From JAFAFN01 sp963707555 (lineage in GTDB: Bacteria > Actinomycetota > Acidimicrobiia > Acidimicrobiales > Microtrichaceae): a stretch of DNA of 64,000 nucleotides. Positions 53,149 to 61,798 of this stretch are shown in pieces. The stretch covers positions 248,001 to 312,000 of the forward strand of contig CAVPQM010000024.1 in assembly GCA_963707555.1 (NCBI GenBank). Reading direction: 5' to 3'. The notes under the pieces were generated by a model. It had not been told where the DNA came from, made no database searches, and saw nothing but the letters and a program-made list of their open reading frames with translations. The stretch's first letter is position 1; each line of letters starts with the position of its first letter. Made by a program: the position numbers and the translations under genes.

Positions 53149-53925
53149 TGTCCGAACCCGACGACGCCGACCGCACCGAACCACATCCCGAGATCACCGC
53201 CATGCTGCCGCGACGAGCCGGTCGCGGTCGACCCCGTGCGTCGCGAGGCGGCCATCGACGCGGCGCTCGAGCTGGGAGCGACGCTCTGGCCCGCCGAGGA
53301 GCCCGTCGACGAGCTCGCCGCACGCCGACACGTCGCGCCGGTGCCCACGCCTCGCCACGCGTCGAGCGGCGGGCCACGTCGGGTGGCACTCGTCGCGGCC
53401 GCGGTGGCAGTGATCGCGGGCATCGGGATCGCCGGCGTGGTCGCGATCCAGGGTGACGGCGACTTCATGGCCGTCTCGGTCTCGGGGGACGAGAGCGCCG
53501 ACTCCGGTGGCTCGGCAGCGGAGTCCGCCCCTGCGGACGCCGACGGCAGCGGGTCGGCCGATGCCGGTGGCGCCGACTCGAGCGCGCAGGCGGAGGACCG
53601 TGGCCAGTTGCCCGACGAGCTCCTCACCACGACCGCGCCACCCAGCGTGGGCGCGTCCGCCGACCTCGGATCGTTCGAGTCCGTCGAGGCACTGCTCGAC
53701 TCGTTGGTCACCACCGGTTACCGCAGCGCTGCCCCCGGCACATCGAAGGATGACGCAGCCGCGTCGCTGTGGCAGGGCTGCACCGAGCTCGGGGCGAGTG
53801 GGCTGACGGTGACCGGACGGGCGACCATCGCATCGGAGCCCGTCCTGATCGCCGTGGCGGGATCGGACCCCTCGACGCTGGTGGTGCTCGACGCCACCAC
53901 GTGTGCCGAACTCGGCCGACGCTGA
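53148..53925 (+). CDS. Anti-sigma factor-like membrane protein (frameshifted)
   Basis: The frame from ATG 53148 encodes MSEPDDADRTEPHPEITAML, then one extra base near 53206-53210 shifts into the frame with EPVAVDPVRREAAIDAALEL. One helix (RRVALVAAAVAVIAGIGIAGV) follows, then a Ser/Asp/Ala linker and a compact external domain ending VVLDATTCAELGRR. The order matches Rv3912 (RsmA), the anti-SigM factor, but I see no zinc-binding HxxxCxxC motif, so that function is inferred from place. Its start overlaps the sigM stop by one base. Confidence 0.65.
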
Positions 53926-53961
53926 CGCCCCCGGGCCGCGTCACCGCGTAGGCTCGCCCCC

Positions 53962-54351
53962 ATGACCGACCCCGTCGCCGGAGCAGCCTCCGTACCGGAC
54001 AGCTCGATCCCCCCGGCCGCCGCGCCGGGTCCGTCTCCGGTCGCGGGTGGCACGCCGGCTGCGGCGAACGAGCCGGACTGGACCGACCAGGTCACCGACC
54101 TGATCGTCGACACCGTCGACAAGGTCAGGGACAGCACCACCGGCAAGGTCCTGCAGGCGTCGCGTGTCTCGGTCCACGCCGTCGTCGCGCTGATCCTGCT
54201 CCTGCCGATCGCCGTGCTGGCGCTCGTCGGTGTCGTGCGGCTCATCACGTACTGGGTGGGCGAGGTGTGGATCACCTACACGATCCTCGGGACGCTCTTC
54301 GTGCTGGTCGGTGTTGTCCTGTGGTCCCGCCGGCGTCCGTCGACGACCTGA
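53962..54351 (+). CDS. Small membrane protein of unknown function
   Basis: 129 residues. A Pro/Ala-rich start is followed by DWTDQVTDLIVDTVDKVRDS and two adjacent helices (AVVALILLLPIAVLALVGVV and WITYTILGTLFVLVGVVLW), ending in a basic tail. This is similar in shape to holin-like and phage-shock-type small membrane proteins, but no family is certain. It lies between the anti-sigma-like gene and trxB on the same strand. Confidence 0.7.
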   Translation: MTDPVAGAASVPDSSIPPAAAPGPSPVAGGTPAAANEPDWTDQVTDLIVDTVDKVRDSTTGKVLQASRVSVHAVVALILLLPIAVLALVGVVRLITYWVGEVWITYTILGTLFVLVGVVLWSRRRPSTT

Positions 54352-54446
54352 CGGCCGGTCCACCTCCGTCCACCGCTCCCCCTGCCGCCGCAGGAGCCCA
54401 CGCCACGCGGGCGACTCCTGTGCGGCTCCACACCAACGAGGAAGAG

Positions 54447-55406
54447 ATGCCCGACATCCGCAACGTCGTGATCATCGGATCAGGTCCCGCCGGCCTCACC
54501 GCCGCCATCTACGCGGCTCGGGCGAACCTCGATCCGCTGATGATCGAGGGTGAGCCGTCCTCGACCAGCGATCAGCCCGGCGGGCAGCTCATGCTCACCA
54601 CCGAGGTCGAGAACTTCCCAGGGTTCCCCGACGGCATCATGGGGCCTGAGCTGATGGCCAACTTCCGTGCCCAAGCGGTGCGCTTCGGCGCCGAGATCGT
54701 CACCGCCAAGGTGTCCAAGGTCGACTTCTCCGCACGTCCGTTCAAGATCTGGGTCGGTGACACCGAGGCCGAGCCGACCCACCTCGCGCGGTCGGTCATC
54801 GTCTCGACCGGTGCCCGCTCGCTGATGCTCGGACTGCCCGCCGAGCAGCGGCTGATGGGTCACGGCCTGTCGACGTGCGCGACGTGCGACGGCTTCTTCT
54901 TCCGCGACCAGGACATCGCGGTGGTCGGCGGCGGCGACTCCGCGATCGAGGAAGCCGTCTTCCTCACCCGCTTCGGCCGCTCGGTCACGATCATCCACCG
55001 CCGCGACTCCCTCCGTGCGTCGAAGATCATGCAGGACCGCGCCCACGAGAACGAGAAGATCAAGTTCCTGTGGAACACCGTCGTCGAGGACATCGTCGGC
55101 GAGACCTCGGTCGAGGGGCTCGTCCTGCGCAACGTCGAGACCGACGAGGTGACCACCAAGGCGTTCAGCGGCATCTTCGTCGCCATCGGCCATCGACCGA
55201 ACACCGACCTGTTCCGTGGTCAGCTGGACCTCAAGGACAACGGCTACCTGCTGACCGACGGCAAGACCTCACGCACGAACGTCGAGGGTGTGTTCGCCGC
55301 CGGCGACGTCCAGGACGACTGGTACCGCCAGGCGATCACCGCCGCCGGATCCGGCTGCATGGCGGCGATCGACGCCGAGCGCTGGCTCGAGGAACAGGGC
55401 GTCTGA
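54447..55406 (+). CDS. trxB: Thioredoxin reductase
   Basis: 319 residues. FAD-binding GSGPAGLTAAIYAARA is at the N terminus, the redox pair is in CATCDGFFF, the NADPH-binding motif is VVGGGDSAIEEA, and the FAD-contacting end is GVFAAGDVQDDWYRQAITAAGSG. It reduces thioredoxin with NADPH. ATG 54447 has GAGGAAGA upstream. trxA follows after a hairpin, and the pair sits between sigM and cwlM as in mycobacteria. Confidence 0.96.
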   Translation: MPDIRNVVIIGSGPAGLTAAIYAARANLDPLMIEGEPSSTSDQPGGQLMLTTEVENFPGFPDGIMGPELMANFRAQAVRFGAEIVTAKVSKVDFSARPFKIWVGDTEAEPTHLARSVIVSTGARSLMLGLPAEQRLMGHGLSTCATCDGFFFRDQDIAVVGGGDSAIEEAVFLTRFGRSVTIIHRRDSLRASKIMQDRAHENEKIKFLWNTVVEDIVGETSVEGLVLRNVETDEVTTKAFSGIFVAIGHRPNTDLFRGQLDLKDNGYLLTDGKTSRTNVEGVFAAGDVQDDWYRQAITAAGSGCMAAIDAERWLEEQGV

Positions 55407-55408
55407 GC

Positions 55409-55456
55409 CGGTGGACCGGTGGGACATCCGCACAGGAATGTCCCACCGGTCCACCG
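55409..55456. repeat. Perfect 19-base-pair hairpin between trxB and trxA
   Basis: The arms CGGTGGACCGGTGGGACAT (55409-55427) and its exact reverse complement (55438-55456) surround a 10-base loop. The hairpin begins three bases after the trxB stop. Only GTTGT follows, so it is not a typical U-tailed terminator; it may reduce read-through or stabilise trxB mRNA. Confidence 0.7.
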
Positions 55457-55556
55457 AGTTGTCCTTCCTGGTCCTGCGGCGACGGCACGTCGCAGCTCCC
55501 TCCAGCTCCCCCTCCCCCATTCCGCAGCACCAAATCCCCATCGAGAGGTCGACACC

Positions 55557-55883
55557 ATGCCCGGTTCCATCAGTCAGCTGAGCGAGGCGACGTTCGCCGA
55601 AGAGGTGAACAGCTCCGACGAGCCCGTGCTCGTCGACTTCTGGGCCGAGTGGTGCGGACCGTGCAAGACGATCGCGCCCATCCTCGAAGAGGTCGCGACC
55701 GAGCAGGACGGCAAGCTCCGCATCGCCAAGGTCAACGTCGACGACAACCAGGGCCTGGCCCGCCAGTTCGGGGTGCAGAGCATCCCGACGATGATCGTCT
55801 TCAAGGACGGCGTCGAGGCGCACCGCATCGTCGGTGCCCGTGGCAAGGCGCAGCTGCTCGAGGACCTCAGCACCTTCATCTGA
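55557..55883 (+). CDS. trxA: Thioredoxin
   Basis: 108 residues. The active site is FWAEWCGPCKTIAPI, and the conserved cis-proline lies in QSIPTMIVFKDG. It is the electron donor fed by trxB. Start ATG 55557 gives the normal N terminus. A strong intrinsic terminator follows its stop. Confidence 0.97.
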   Translation: MPGSISQLSEATFAEEVNSSDEPVLVDFWAEWCGPCKTIAPILEEVATEQDGKLRIAKVNVDDNQGLARQFGVQSIPTMIVFKDGVEAHRIVGARGKAQLLEDLSTFI

Positions 55884-55899
55884 ACGCACCCTGACCGGG

Positions 55900-55931
55900 C
55901 CCGGGGATCGAACACACGTTCGATCCCCGGG
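55900..55931 (+). terminator. Intrinsic terminator after trxA
   Basis: A perfect 14-base-pair stem, CCCGGGGATCGAAC and GTTCGATCCCCGGG, encloses ACAC and is followed by TTTCTTCGT. This is a textbook GC-rich hairpin with a T-rich tail, placed 16 bases after the trxA stop. Confidence 0.88.
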
Positions 55932-56039
55932 TTTCTTCGTCTGAGGCGCAGGGGTAGCATTCTGAGCCTCACGAGCGAGACCGCTGCGTCCGCTCGACGT
56001 CCAGGATCCCGACACCGTCCACCCTCGACCTCGGAGCGC

Positions 56040-57008
56040 ATCATCGCCCTCGCGTCCCTCCCGCTCCGACCCGGTGCCCACGGCTCCGACGTCGCCGACC
56101 TGCAACGGCGTCTCGCCGCGGCAGGGTTCCACTCCGACGACGCGTCCGGCGAGTTCGGCCCCGCGACGCTCGCGGCGGTGGAGGCGTTCCAGCGCGCGTC
56201 GGGCCTCGACCCCGACGGAGTCTGCGGATCCAGCACCTGGTCGGCGCTGATCGAGTCAGGTTTCGGCCTCGGCGACCGACTCCTGTGCCTGCGCTCTCCC
56301 ATGATGCGCGGCGACGACGTCTCCGAACTGCAGCTGAGGCTCGGTGCGCTCGGTTTCGACGCCGGACGGGTCGACGGCATCTTCGGCCAGACCACGCAGC
56401 AGGCGGTCGGTGACTTCCAGCGCAACGCCGGACTCGTGGGTGACCAGGTCTGCGGTCCGGAGACCGTCAGCTGCCTGCGACGCCTCGAGGGACGCGGCGG
56501 CACCGCGACCGTGACCGGCGTGCGCGAACGGGAGCAGCTCCGACGGCGTGTCGGCTCGCAGCTCCGGGTCGCGATCGGGACGCAGGGAGTCGCGCACGCC
56601 GCGGCCACCCACATCGTCGCCGAGCTGCGCCACTCCGGTGCAGAGACCCTCTCGCTCGACGGTGAGTGGTCCGACCAGGCGGTCGCGACGAACGAGTTCT
56701 CGGCCGATCTGTACCTGGCGATCGTCGTCGCGGACACCCCCGTCGTCGCAGCGTCCTACTTCTCGGTCCCCGGCTACGAGTCCACGGGTGGTCGTCACCT
56801 GGCCGAGCAGCTCGTCGCCGAACTGCCCGCTGCGCCGGGCTGGGGCATCGGTGAGGTCCGCGGCATGCGGCTCCCGATCCTCCGCGAGACGCGACCGCCG
56901 GCCGTGGTCCTGAAGCTCGGCGACGACCGGTTGATCGAGCAGAACCTCGACCTGGTGGTCGCATCGGTGCACCGCGCCGTCACCGCCTGGGCCACCGAGC
57001 CCCGCTGA
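56040..57008 (+). CDS. cwlM: CwlM-like protein with two peptidoglycan-binding domains; amidase site not recognisable
   Basis: Two PG_binding_1 repeats, HGSDVADLQRRLAAAGFH and RGDDVSELQLRLGALGFDAG, are each followed by FQR(N/A) helix ends. The C-terminal 170 residues follow the Amidase_3 fold (LAEQLVAELP, RLPILRETRPPAVVLKLG), but the expected DPGHGG, HxN-type and final glutamate motifs are not visible. In mycobacteria CwlM lies here, is essential, and regulates MurA from the cytoplasm. The frame has no ATG, GTG or TTG before GTG 56178, which would cut the first repeat; ATC at 56040/56043 after GGAG is possible, or a base error has removed the start. It lacks a signal peptide. Confidence 0.72.
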   Translation: MIALASLPLRPGAHGSDVADLQRRLAAAGFHSDDASGEFGPATLAAVEAFQRASGLDPDGVCGSSTWSALIESGFGLGDRLLCLRSPMMRGDDVSELQLRLGALGFDAGRVDGIFGQTTQQAVGDFQRNAGLVGDQVCGPETVSCLRRLEGRGGTATVTGVREREQLRRRVGSQLRVAIGTQGVAHAAATHIVAELRHSGAETLSLDGEWSDQAVATNEFSADLYLAIVVADTPVVAASYFSVPGYESTGGRHLAEQLVAELPAAPGWGIGEVRGMRLPILRETRPPAVVLKLGDDRLIEQNLDLVVASVHRAVTAWATEPR

Positions 57009-57379
57009 ACCGGTCCCACTCCCCCACGATCGTCCCCCGGCGACGGCACCGCACACGGTCGCCGGGTCCGGTCACGTCACGCGTCCGCCGGCAGCTGCCT
57101 CCTCGACCGGACTGTGGACAGGTCGCGCCTCCTGTGGAGGTCGAGAGTCGCGAGTTCCCGCTGATCGAGGCCTCATTCTGCACCTCAGCTTCGGTTAACC
57201 ACAGACTTACGCACAACCTGTGGACAACGCCGTACGCCTCGACCATCGAGTGAGACATCAGGCCCAGGGGCTGGGCCGCGGGCCGCCGCCAGTCTCCCGA
57301 CGGTGGAGCAGAGCGACTCGGCACCTCGGGCGCGCGCACTCGTCGGGCCGGTGGTCGGATGCAGGGTCGGCTGGAACCG
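57009..57379. other. Intergenic region between cwlM and parB
   Basis: No open frame here looks coding. The stretch holds repeated TGTGGACA words: TGTGGACA at 57113, TGTGGAGG at 57133 and a full TGTGGACAA at 57219-57227, close to GGTTAACCACAGACTTACGC. TGTGGACAA is the complement of a common DnaA box. Two convergent genes flank it, so it may also hold terminators. Confidence 0.4.
57219..57227 (-). promoter_or_regulatory. DnaA-box-like nonamer
   Basis: TGTGGACAA lies in an AT-richer part of the cwlM-parB gap, together with TTAACCACAG and GCACAACC words. The same nonamer is found upstream of dnaB (37984-37992). A single site is suggestive only. Confidence 0.35.
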
Positions 57380-58301
57380 CTACTCGATGATGAGACGGTA
57401 GATGCGCTCGAGATCCTCGAGGTTCGCGAAGTCGATGGTGACCTTGCCGCGTCGGGCACTCATGGCGATCGAGACCCGGGTGTCCAGCCGGGACGCCAGC
57501 AGCTCCTCGAGCTCGAGCAGACCGGGCGGGCGCAACCGGCGCTCACCGTCATCGTCCTGGCTCGGCGCCGGAGTGTCGTCCGCCGCCGGTTCGGCCGTCG
57601 TACCGCTCCCGTTGCCCAGGCCGGCCTCGAGGTCGAGACGCTCCTTCACCAGGCCTTCGACGTCACGAACGCTGAGCGCCTCGGCCACGGCACGCCGGGC
57701 CAACAGCTCCTGGTAGGAGCGGTCCGGGTGGCTCAGCAACGCCTTGGCGTGTCCCGCCGACAGGAGGCCCTCGCCGACGAGCTTCTGCACCGCGGGCGGC
57801 AGCTGGAAGAGTCGGAGGTGGTTCGTGACCGCCGAACGGCTCTTGCCGACCCGCTTGGCGACCTGCTCCTGGGTGAGGCCGAAGTCCTCGATCAGCTGCT
57901 GGTAGGCACCGGCCTCTTCCAGGGCGTTGAGGTCCTGGCGGTGCAGGTTCTCGACCAGGGCCTGCTCGAGCGAGGCCTCGTCGTCCGCGGTGCGCACCAC
58001 GGCGGGGATCGTCGGCAGTCCGGCGCGCTTCGCCGCACGCCAACGGCGCTCTCCGGCGATCAGCTCGAAGTCGTCGACCTCGTTGCCGCACGAGGATCGG
58101 CTGGAGGACGCCGAGCTCCTTGACGCTCTCGACGAGGCCCTCGAGGGTCTCCTCGTCGAAGACGCGTCGTGGCTGCAGCGGGTTCGGTTGCACCGAGCCG
58201 ATGGGCAGCTCGCGCAGCCCGCTCTCGGAGCCGGTCGGGCCCTCCTCTGCGGCGGGGATCAGTGCGGTCAGTCCACGACCGAGTCCACCCTTACGAGCCA
58301 C
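57380..58301 (-). CDS. parB: Chromosome partitioning protein ParB (frameshifted)
   Basis: From GTG 58301 the protein reads ARKGGLGRGLTALIP, then VQPNPLQPRRVFDEETLEGL and ELGVLQPILVR. One extra base near 58085-58092 shifts the frame; the correct continuation is FELIAGERRWRAAKRA, containing the CTP-binding GERRW box, then ALVENLHRQDLNALEEA and the DNA-binding QEQVAKRVGKSRSAVTNHLR. The C-terminal dimer domain ends IYRLIIE. The start overlaps the parA stop by 11 bases. ParB binds parS and spreads by CTP-dependent sliding; the shift is almost certainly an error. Confidence 0.92.
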
Positions 58302-59503
58302 CGCTGACCTCCCGTGCCAGCTCGCGGTACGCGACGGCGCCCCGTGAGCTCGGATCGAACGTGTTGATGGGCTTACCGAACGACGGTGCCTCGGAGAGGC
58401 GCACGTTCCGGGGGATCACGTTGCGGCACACCTTCGCACCGAAGTGGGCTCGGACCTCGGTGGCGACCTGCTCTCCGAGCTCGGGTCCGGGCGTCGTACA
58501 TGACCAGCACGATCGCCGAGATCTCGAGATCCGGGTTCAGGTTGCGCTGGATCAGGTCGACGTTGCGCGTCAGTTGCCCGAGGCCCTCGAGTGCGTAGTA
58601 CTCGCACTGGATGGGCACCAGCACCTCGGTCGCAGCCGCCAAGGCGTTGACGGTCAGCAGGCCGAGTGACGGGGGACAGTCGATCAGGACGTAGTCGTAG
58701 TCGTCGATCACGTCGGCGAGCGCTCGCTTGAGGCGGCTCTCCCGGCTGAGCGTCGAGACCAGTTCGACCTCGGCGCCGGCCAGGTCCAGGCTGGCCGGTG
58801 CGACGAACAGGCCCTTGACCTCGGTCGGCTCGATGCACTCGTCCAGCGGCACGTCGTTCAGGAGGATGTCGTACATCGTGTACTCGAGCGTCCGGGGGTT
58901 GATCCCCAGGCCCGTGGTGGCGTTGCCCTGCGGATCGAGGTCGACCACCAGCACGCGGTAGTCGAGCTCGGCGAGCGAGGCACCCAGGTTGACCGTGGTG
59001 GTCGTCTTGCCGACGCCGCCCTTCTGGTTCGCGACCGCCATCACCCGCGGCAACGGTCGGACGACATCGCTGACCAGATCCGGGGACGTCACCGACGTGG
59101 GCGGTGCCGGAGCGCTCGACGGCGCGACGGAGGGCGCCGAGGTGCTCGTCTCGACAGGTGCGTCGCCAGCGAGGGGCTGGACGGACTGCTCGGGCTGGAC
59201 AGGCTGGACAGGCTGGACGGCGGGTGTCTCGACCGGCCCGGTGCCGCCGGATCCCGCGGCGACCAGAGGCGTCGGTGCGATCGTGGGGCCGGGGGGTGAT
59301 GCCGGAGGGGGAGCCTGACCCGACAGCGGCTCGGGGGAGCCGGACGGTGCGCCCGACGGATCCAGCACTGACTCACGCGCCGACGATGGACCCAGTCCGC
59401 TCGCCGAGGCGACCTCCGGGACGGACCGAAGGGTCCCATCCGGACGGATCTGCTGGGAATCGGGCTCGTGATCCGGCTCACCGGGGGATGGGACGTCGAT
59501 CAT
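58291..59503 (-). CDS. parA: Chromosome partitioning ATPase ParA (frameshifted) with long N-terminal extension
   Basis: Residues from about 150 on are ParA: VMAVANQKGGVGKTTTTVNL (deviant Walker A), VLVVDLDPQGNATTGLG, VLIDCPPSLGLLTVNAL. The preceding 145 residues are Pro/Ser/Gly-rich with a run of VQP repeats. Near 58480-58492 one base shifts the frame; on the corrected frame ELGEQVATEVRAHFGAKV leads to NVRLSEAPSFGKPINTFDP and ends GGS at 58291. ATG 59503 has AGGGAGA upstream. With ParB and the three nearby parS sites it partitions the chromosome. Confidence 0.92.
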
Positions 59504-59682
59504 CCATTCTCCCTGCTCAGACACAGCGGTGGCGCTCGACGACCGCGTTGCGGGTTCACAACACTGGCCGACCACGACGCTGCTCGAACACAGCAATGCT
59601 GCGGAACACAGCAAGTGCGACGAGGTGTCGCAATGCATGCCATCCTTCCGCGCCGCGGTGCCAGGGTCAAGCACCCTCGACA

Positions 59683-59698
59683 TGTTCCACGTGGAACA
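59683..59698. promoter_or_regulatory. parS site 1
   Basis: TGTTCCACGTGGAACA is a perfect palindrome matching the actinobacterial parS consensus. It lies in the 291-base parA-rsmG gap, which otherwise holds nothing recognisable. Confidence 0.93.
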
Positions 59699-59794
59699 CG
59701 AGCTCCGGGCCTGATGGCGGGGCCCACAGCACACCTGGCCTCGGACGCCGGCACACCGCGCCGCACGAGCGCCGTCGGCCCCCGTGCGACGACC

Positions 59795-60430
59795 TCAGAA
59801 CAACGGGCGTTTGGCGGGCACGCCGACCCGCCTCGGGAAGCGGTCGGGCACCAGCGACGCGACCACGAGCTCCTGGATCGTGCCGCCGCTCCCGTGCGTG
59901 CGCTGCCCACGCTCCAGACCCAGTTCGGCGAGTCCTGCGGCCGGCCAACGCTGCTCGCTCCTCGCTGCCTCGGGCGGCTCACTGACCAGGAGACGTGCGC
60001 CCGGCCCCTCGAGGAATCCCACCGCACATTCCGCCAGCACTGCCGGCGCACCGAAGGACCGAGCGACGACGACAGGGAACGAGCGCCGCAGCTGCGGGTC
60101 GTGAGCGAGGTCCTCGGCGCGCCCGCAGCGCACCGTGACACGATCGTCCAAGCCCAGCTCGTGGACGGCCCACGTCAGGAAGTCACAGCGCTTCGCCATG
60201 GCGTCGAGCAGGACGAGCTCCGCGTCCGGGAGGTCGTCGGCCAACACCAGGCCTGGGAGTCCTCCGCCGCTCCCCAGATCCAGGAGGCGTGACGCCGTAC
60301 CCAGCGGTTCGAGGAAGGCACGTGCGTGCTCACGATGCGGGGCGATCGGCCCGGGCCCGAGAAAGCCCAGCTCCCGGCTGCGGTCGAGCACGACATCGAG
60401 CGGATCCCTCGCGGGCGAGTGGGAGCTCAT
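59795..60430 (-). CDS. rsmG: 16S rRNA (guanine-N7) methyltransferase RsmG
   Basis: 211 residues. RLLDLGSGGGLPGLVLA is the SAM-binding motif, with AELVLLDAMAKRCDFL and VTVRCGRAEDLAHD characteristic of RsmG (GidB). It methylates a guanine in the 530 loop of 16S rRNA. ATG 60430 gives the standard length. It lies between parA and jag as in other actinobacteria; parS sites flank it on both sides. Confidence 0.93.
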   Translation of the reverse strand: MSSHSPARDPLDVVLDRSRELGFLGPGPIAPHREHARAFLEPLGTASRLLDLGSGGGLPGLVLADDLPDAELVLLDAMAKRCDFLTWAVHELGLDDRVTVRCGRAEDLAHDPQLRRSFPVVVARSFGAPAVLAECAVGFLEGPGARLLVSEPPEAARSEQRWPAAGLAELGLERGQRTHGSGGTIQELVVASLVPDRFPRRVGVPAKRPLF

Positions 60431-60479
60431 CGAGCAGACAGCGTAGTCGGCTCCGAGCACCGTCCGTCCTGGTGGGGGA

Positions 60480-60495
60480 TGTTCCACGTGGAACA
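60480..60495. promoter_or_regulatory. parS site 2
   Basis: TGTTCCACGTGGAACA, identical to sites 1 and 3, lies about 50 bases upstream of the rsmG start. Confidence 0.93.
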
Positions 60496-60592
60496 TCCCC
60501 GGCCTCGCCGCTGTGAGCTGCGCGTCGGGGTGGAGCGCTCCTGAATGGCAGGGCTCCGGCTGGGTCGACCACAGAGCCGTCGTCGTCGCACC

Positions 60593-60709
60593 GTCGTCCG
60601 ACGGATGTCCTGGTCGCCAGCGGAGGAGAACACCCAGTTGTCGCAGGTCCGGTCGTCCGCGGATGCCCTGGTCACCACCGGAGCAGAGCACCCAGCCGTT
60701 GTCGCAGGG
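60593..60709. repeat. Imperfect tandem duplication of about 59 bases
   Basis: Two units start at 60593 and 60652. Each has GTCGTCCG, then CGGATG(T/C)CCTGGTC, AGCACCC or AACACCC, and ends TTGTCGCAGG. They differ by several substitutions and a few indels, so the duplication is old or under weak constraint. Confidence 0.75.
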
Positions 60710-60769
60710 CGAGGGCGCGGGGCTCGGCGCGCCGCCGGTTCGACCTCCGCCGAGTCTGACCGACGATGA

Positions 60770-60785
60770 TGTTCCACGTGGAACA
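60770..60785. promoter_or_regulatory. parS site 3
   Basis: TGTTCCACGTGGAACA, identical to the other two, lies 120 bases after the jag stop. Confidence 0.93.
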
Positions 60786-60904
60786 TGACGGGCCGCGGAA
60801 CGACTCCCAACACGCGGAACGGGCGCCCCGAAGGGCGCCCGTTCTCGTGTCTCGTCGTCCTCGGCGCCCCTCGGGCTGATGCCGTGGACTGCCGTGAATC
60901 GGCG

Positions 60905-61798
60905 TCAGTCCTTGCGCAGCACCACTCGGCGGCGGGGATCTTCTCCCTCCGACGCCGAGCGGACCCCGTCCAGATCAGATGCCACGTCGTGGACCTGCTT
61001 GCGGTCCACCGAGGACATCACCTCGAAGACCACGACTGCGTCGTCCTCGCGCACCTTCTCGGCTGCACCGGTCACGAACTCGGTCAGTGCCGCCGTGCGC
61101 CGCTGACGGATGTCGGCGACGTCGACGATCACCTTCGCGTACTCACGGCCGGCCGCCTGACGCTGCAGCGCGTTGCGGCCGATCTCCTGGATGGCGTCGA
61201 GCGTGGCCAGTCGAGGACCGACCAGCAGGCCCAGGGACTCGCCAGCGAGGTTCACCCGCAGCTCTCCGTCCTCGAGCGTCGAGGACGCCGTGGCCTCGAG
61301 CCCGAAGTCCTTGGCGAGCTCCACCAGGAACTCCTCGAGCACGGCGATCTGCTCGGCGCCGTCCATCTGCTCGCGAGGCGCGTCACGATCCTCACGGCGG
61401 CCACCGCGGGGGGCACGGTCGTCGGAGCGCTCGTCGCCGTTGTCCGACACCGAGGCAGCAGGTGCCTTCTTGGCGGGGGCCTTCTTGGTAGGCCGCGCGT
61501 CGTTGCGGGCGGTCTCCGCCGGTGCAGTGGTGGAATCACCGCCGCCTGACGTGCCGCTCTCGCTGCCGACCTTCTTCGGACGGCGGCGACGCTCGGTCTT
61601 CGGGCGTGGCGTCAGAGGCGAGACACGGGCCCGCACACGCGCCACGCCTCTCGTCCGGCCGAAGAGCCCGCTCTTCGGCTCCTCGAGCGTCTCGAACTCG
61701 GCCTCGCTGGCGTCGACGCCAAGCTGGTCGAGCGCGAGCTCGCGCGCTTCGTCGATGGTCTTACCGGTTGTCTCGACCCACTCCACTGTGGTCCTCAC
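60905..61798 (-). CDS. jag: Jag/KhpB RNA-binding protein (Jag_N, KH and R3H domains)
   Basis: 297 residues. The N-terminal Jag_N domain is TVEWVETTGKTIDEARELAL with a GLFGRTRG turn. A Lys/Arg/Ala/Asp-rich linker of about 90 residues follows. The KH part contains LLVGPRLATLDAIQEIGRNA and the R3H end is SSVDRKQVHDVASDLDG with a final arginine run. KhpB binds small RNAs and mRNA in other bacteria. The GTG start at 61798 overlaps the yidC stop (GTGA). Confidence 0.92.
   Translation of the reverse strand: MRTTVEWVETTGKTIDEARELALDQLGVDASEAEFETLEEPKSGLFGRTRGVARVRARVSPLTPRPKTERRRRPKKVGSESGTSGGGDSTTAPAETARNDARPTKKAPAKKAPAASVSDNGDERSDDRAPRGGRREDRDAPREQMDGAEQIAVLEEFLVELAKDFGLEATASSTLEDGELRVNLAGESLGLLVGPRLATLDAIQEIGRNALQRQAAGREYAKVIVDVADIRQRRTAALTEFVTGAAEKVREDDAVVVFEVMSSVDRKQVHDVASDLDGVRSASEGEDPRRRVVLRKD

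Larger units (their letters stand above)
60431..60904. other. rsmG-jag intergenic region
   Basis: This 474-base gap contains two parS sites (60480-60495, 60770-60785) and an imperfect tandem repeat (60593-60709) between them. No open frame looks coding. A GC-rich complementary pair, GGGCGCCC/GGGCGCCC near 60819-60839, lies just after the jag stop (on its strand) and may form a terminator. Confidence 0.6.
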
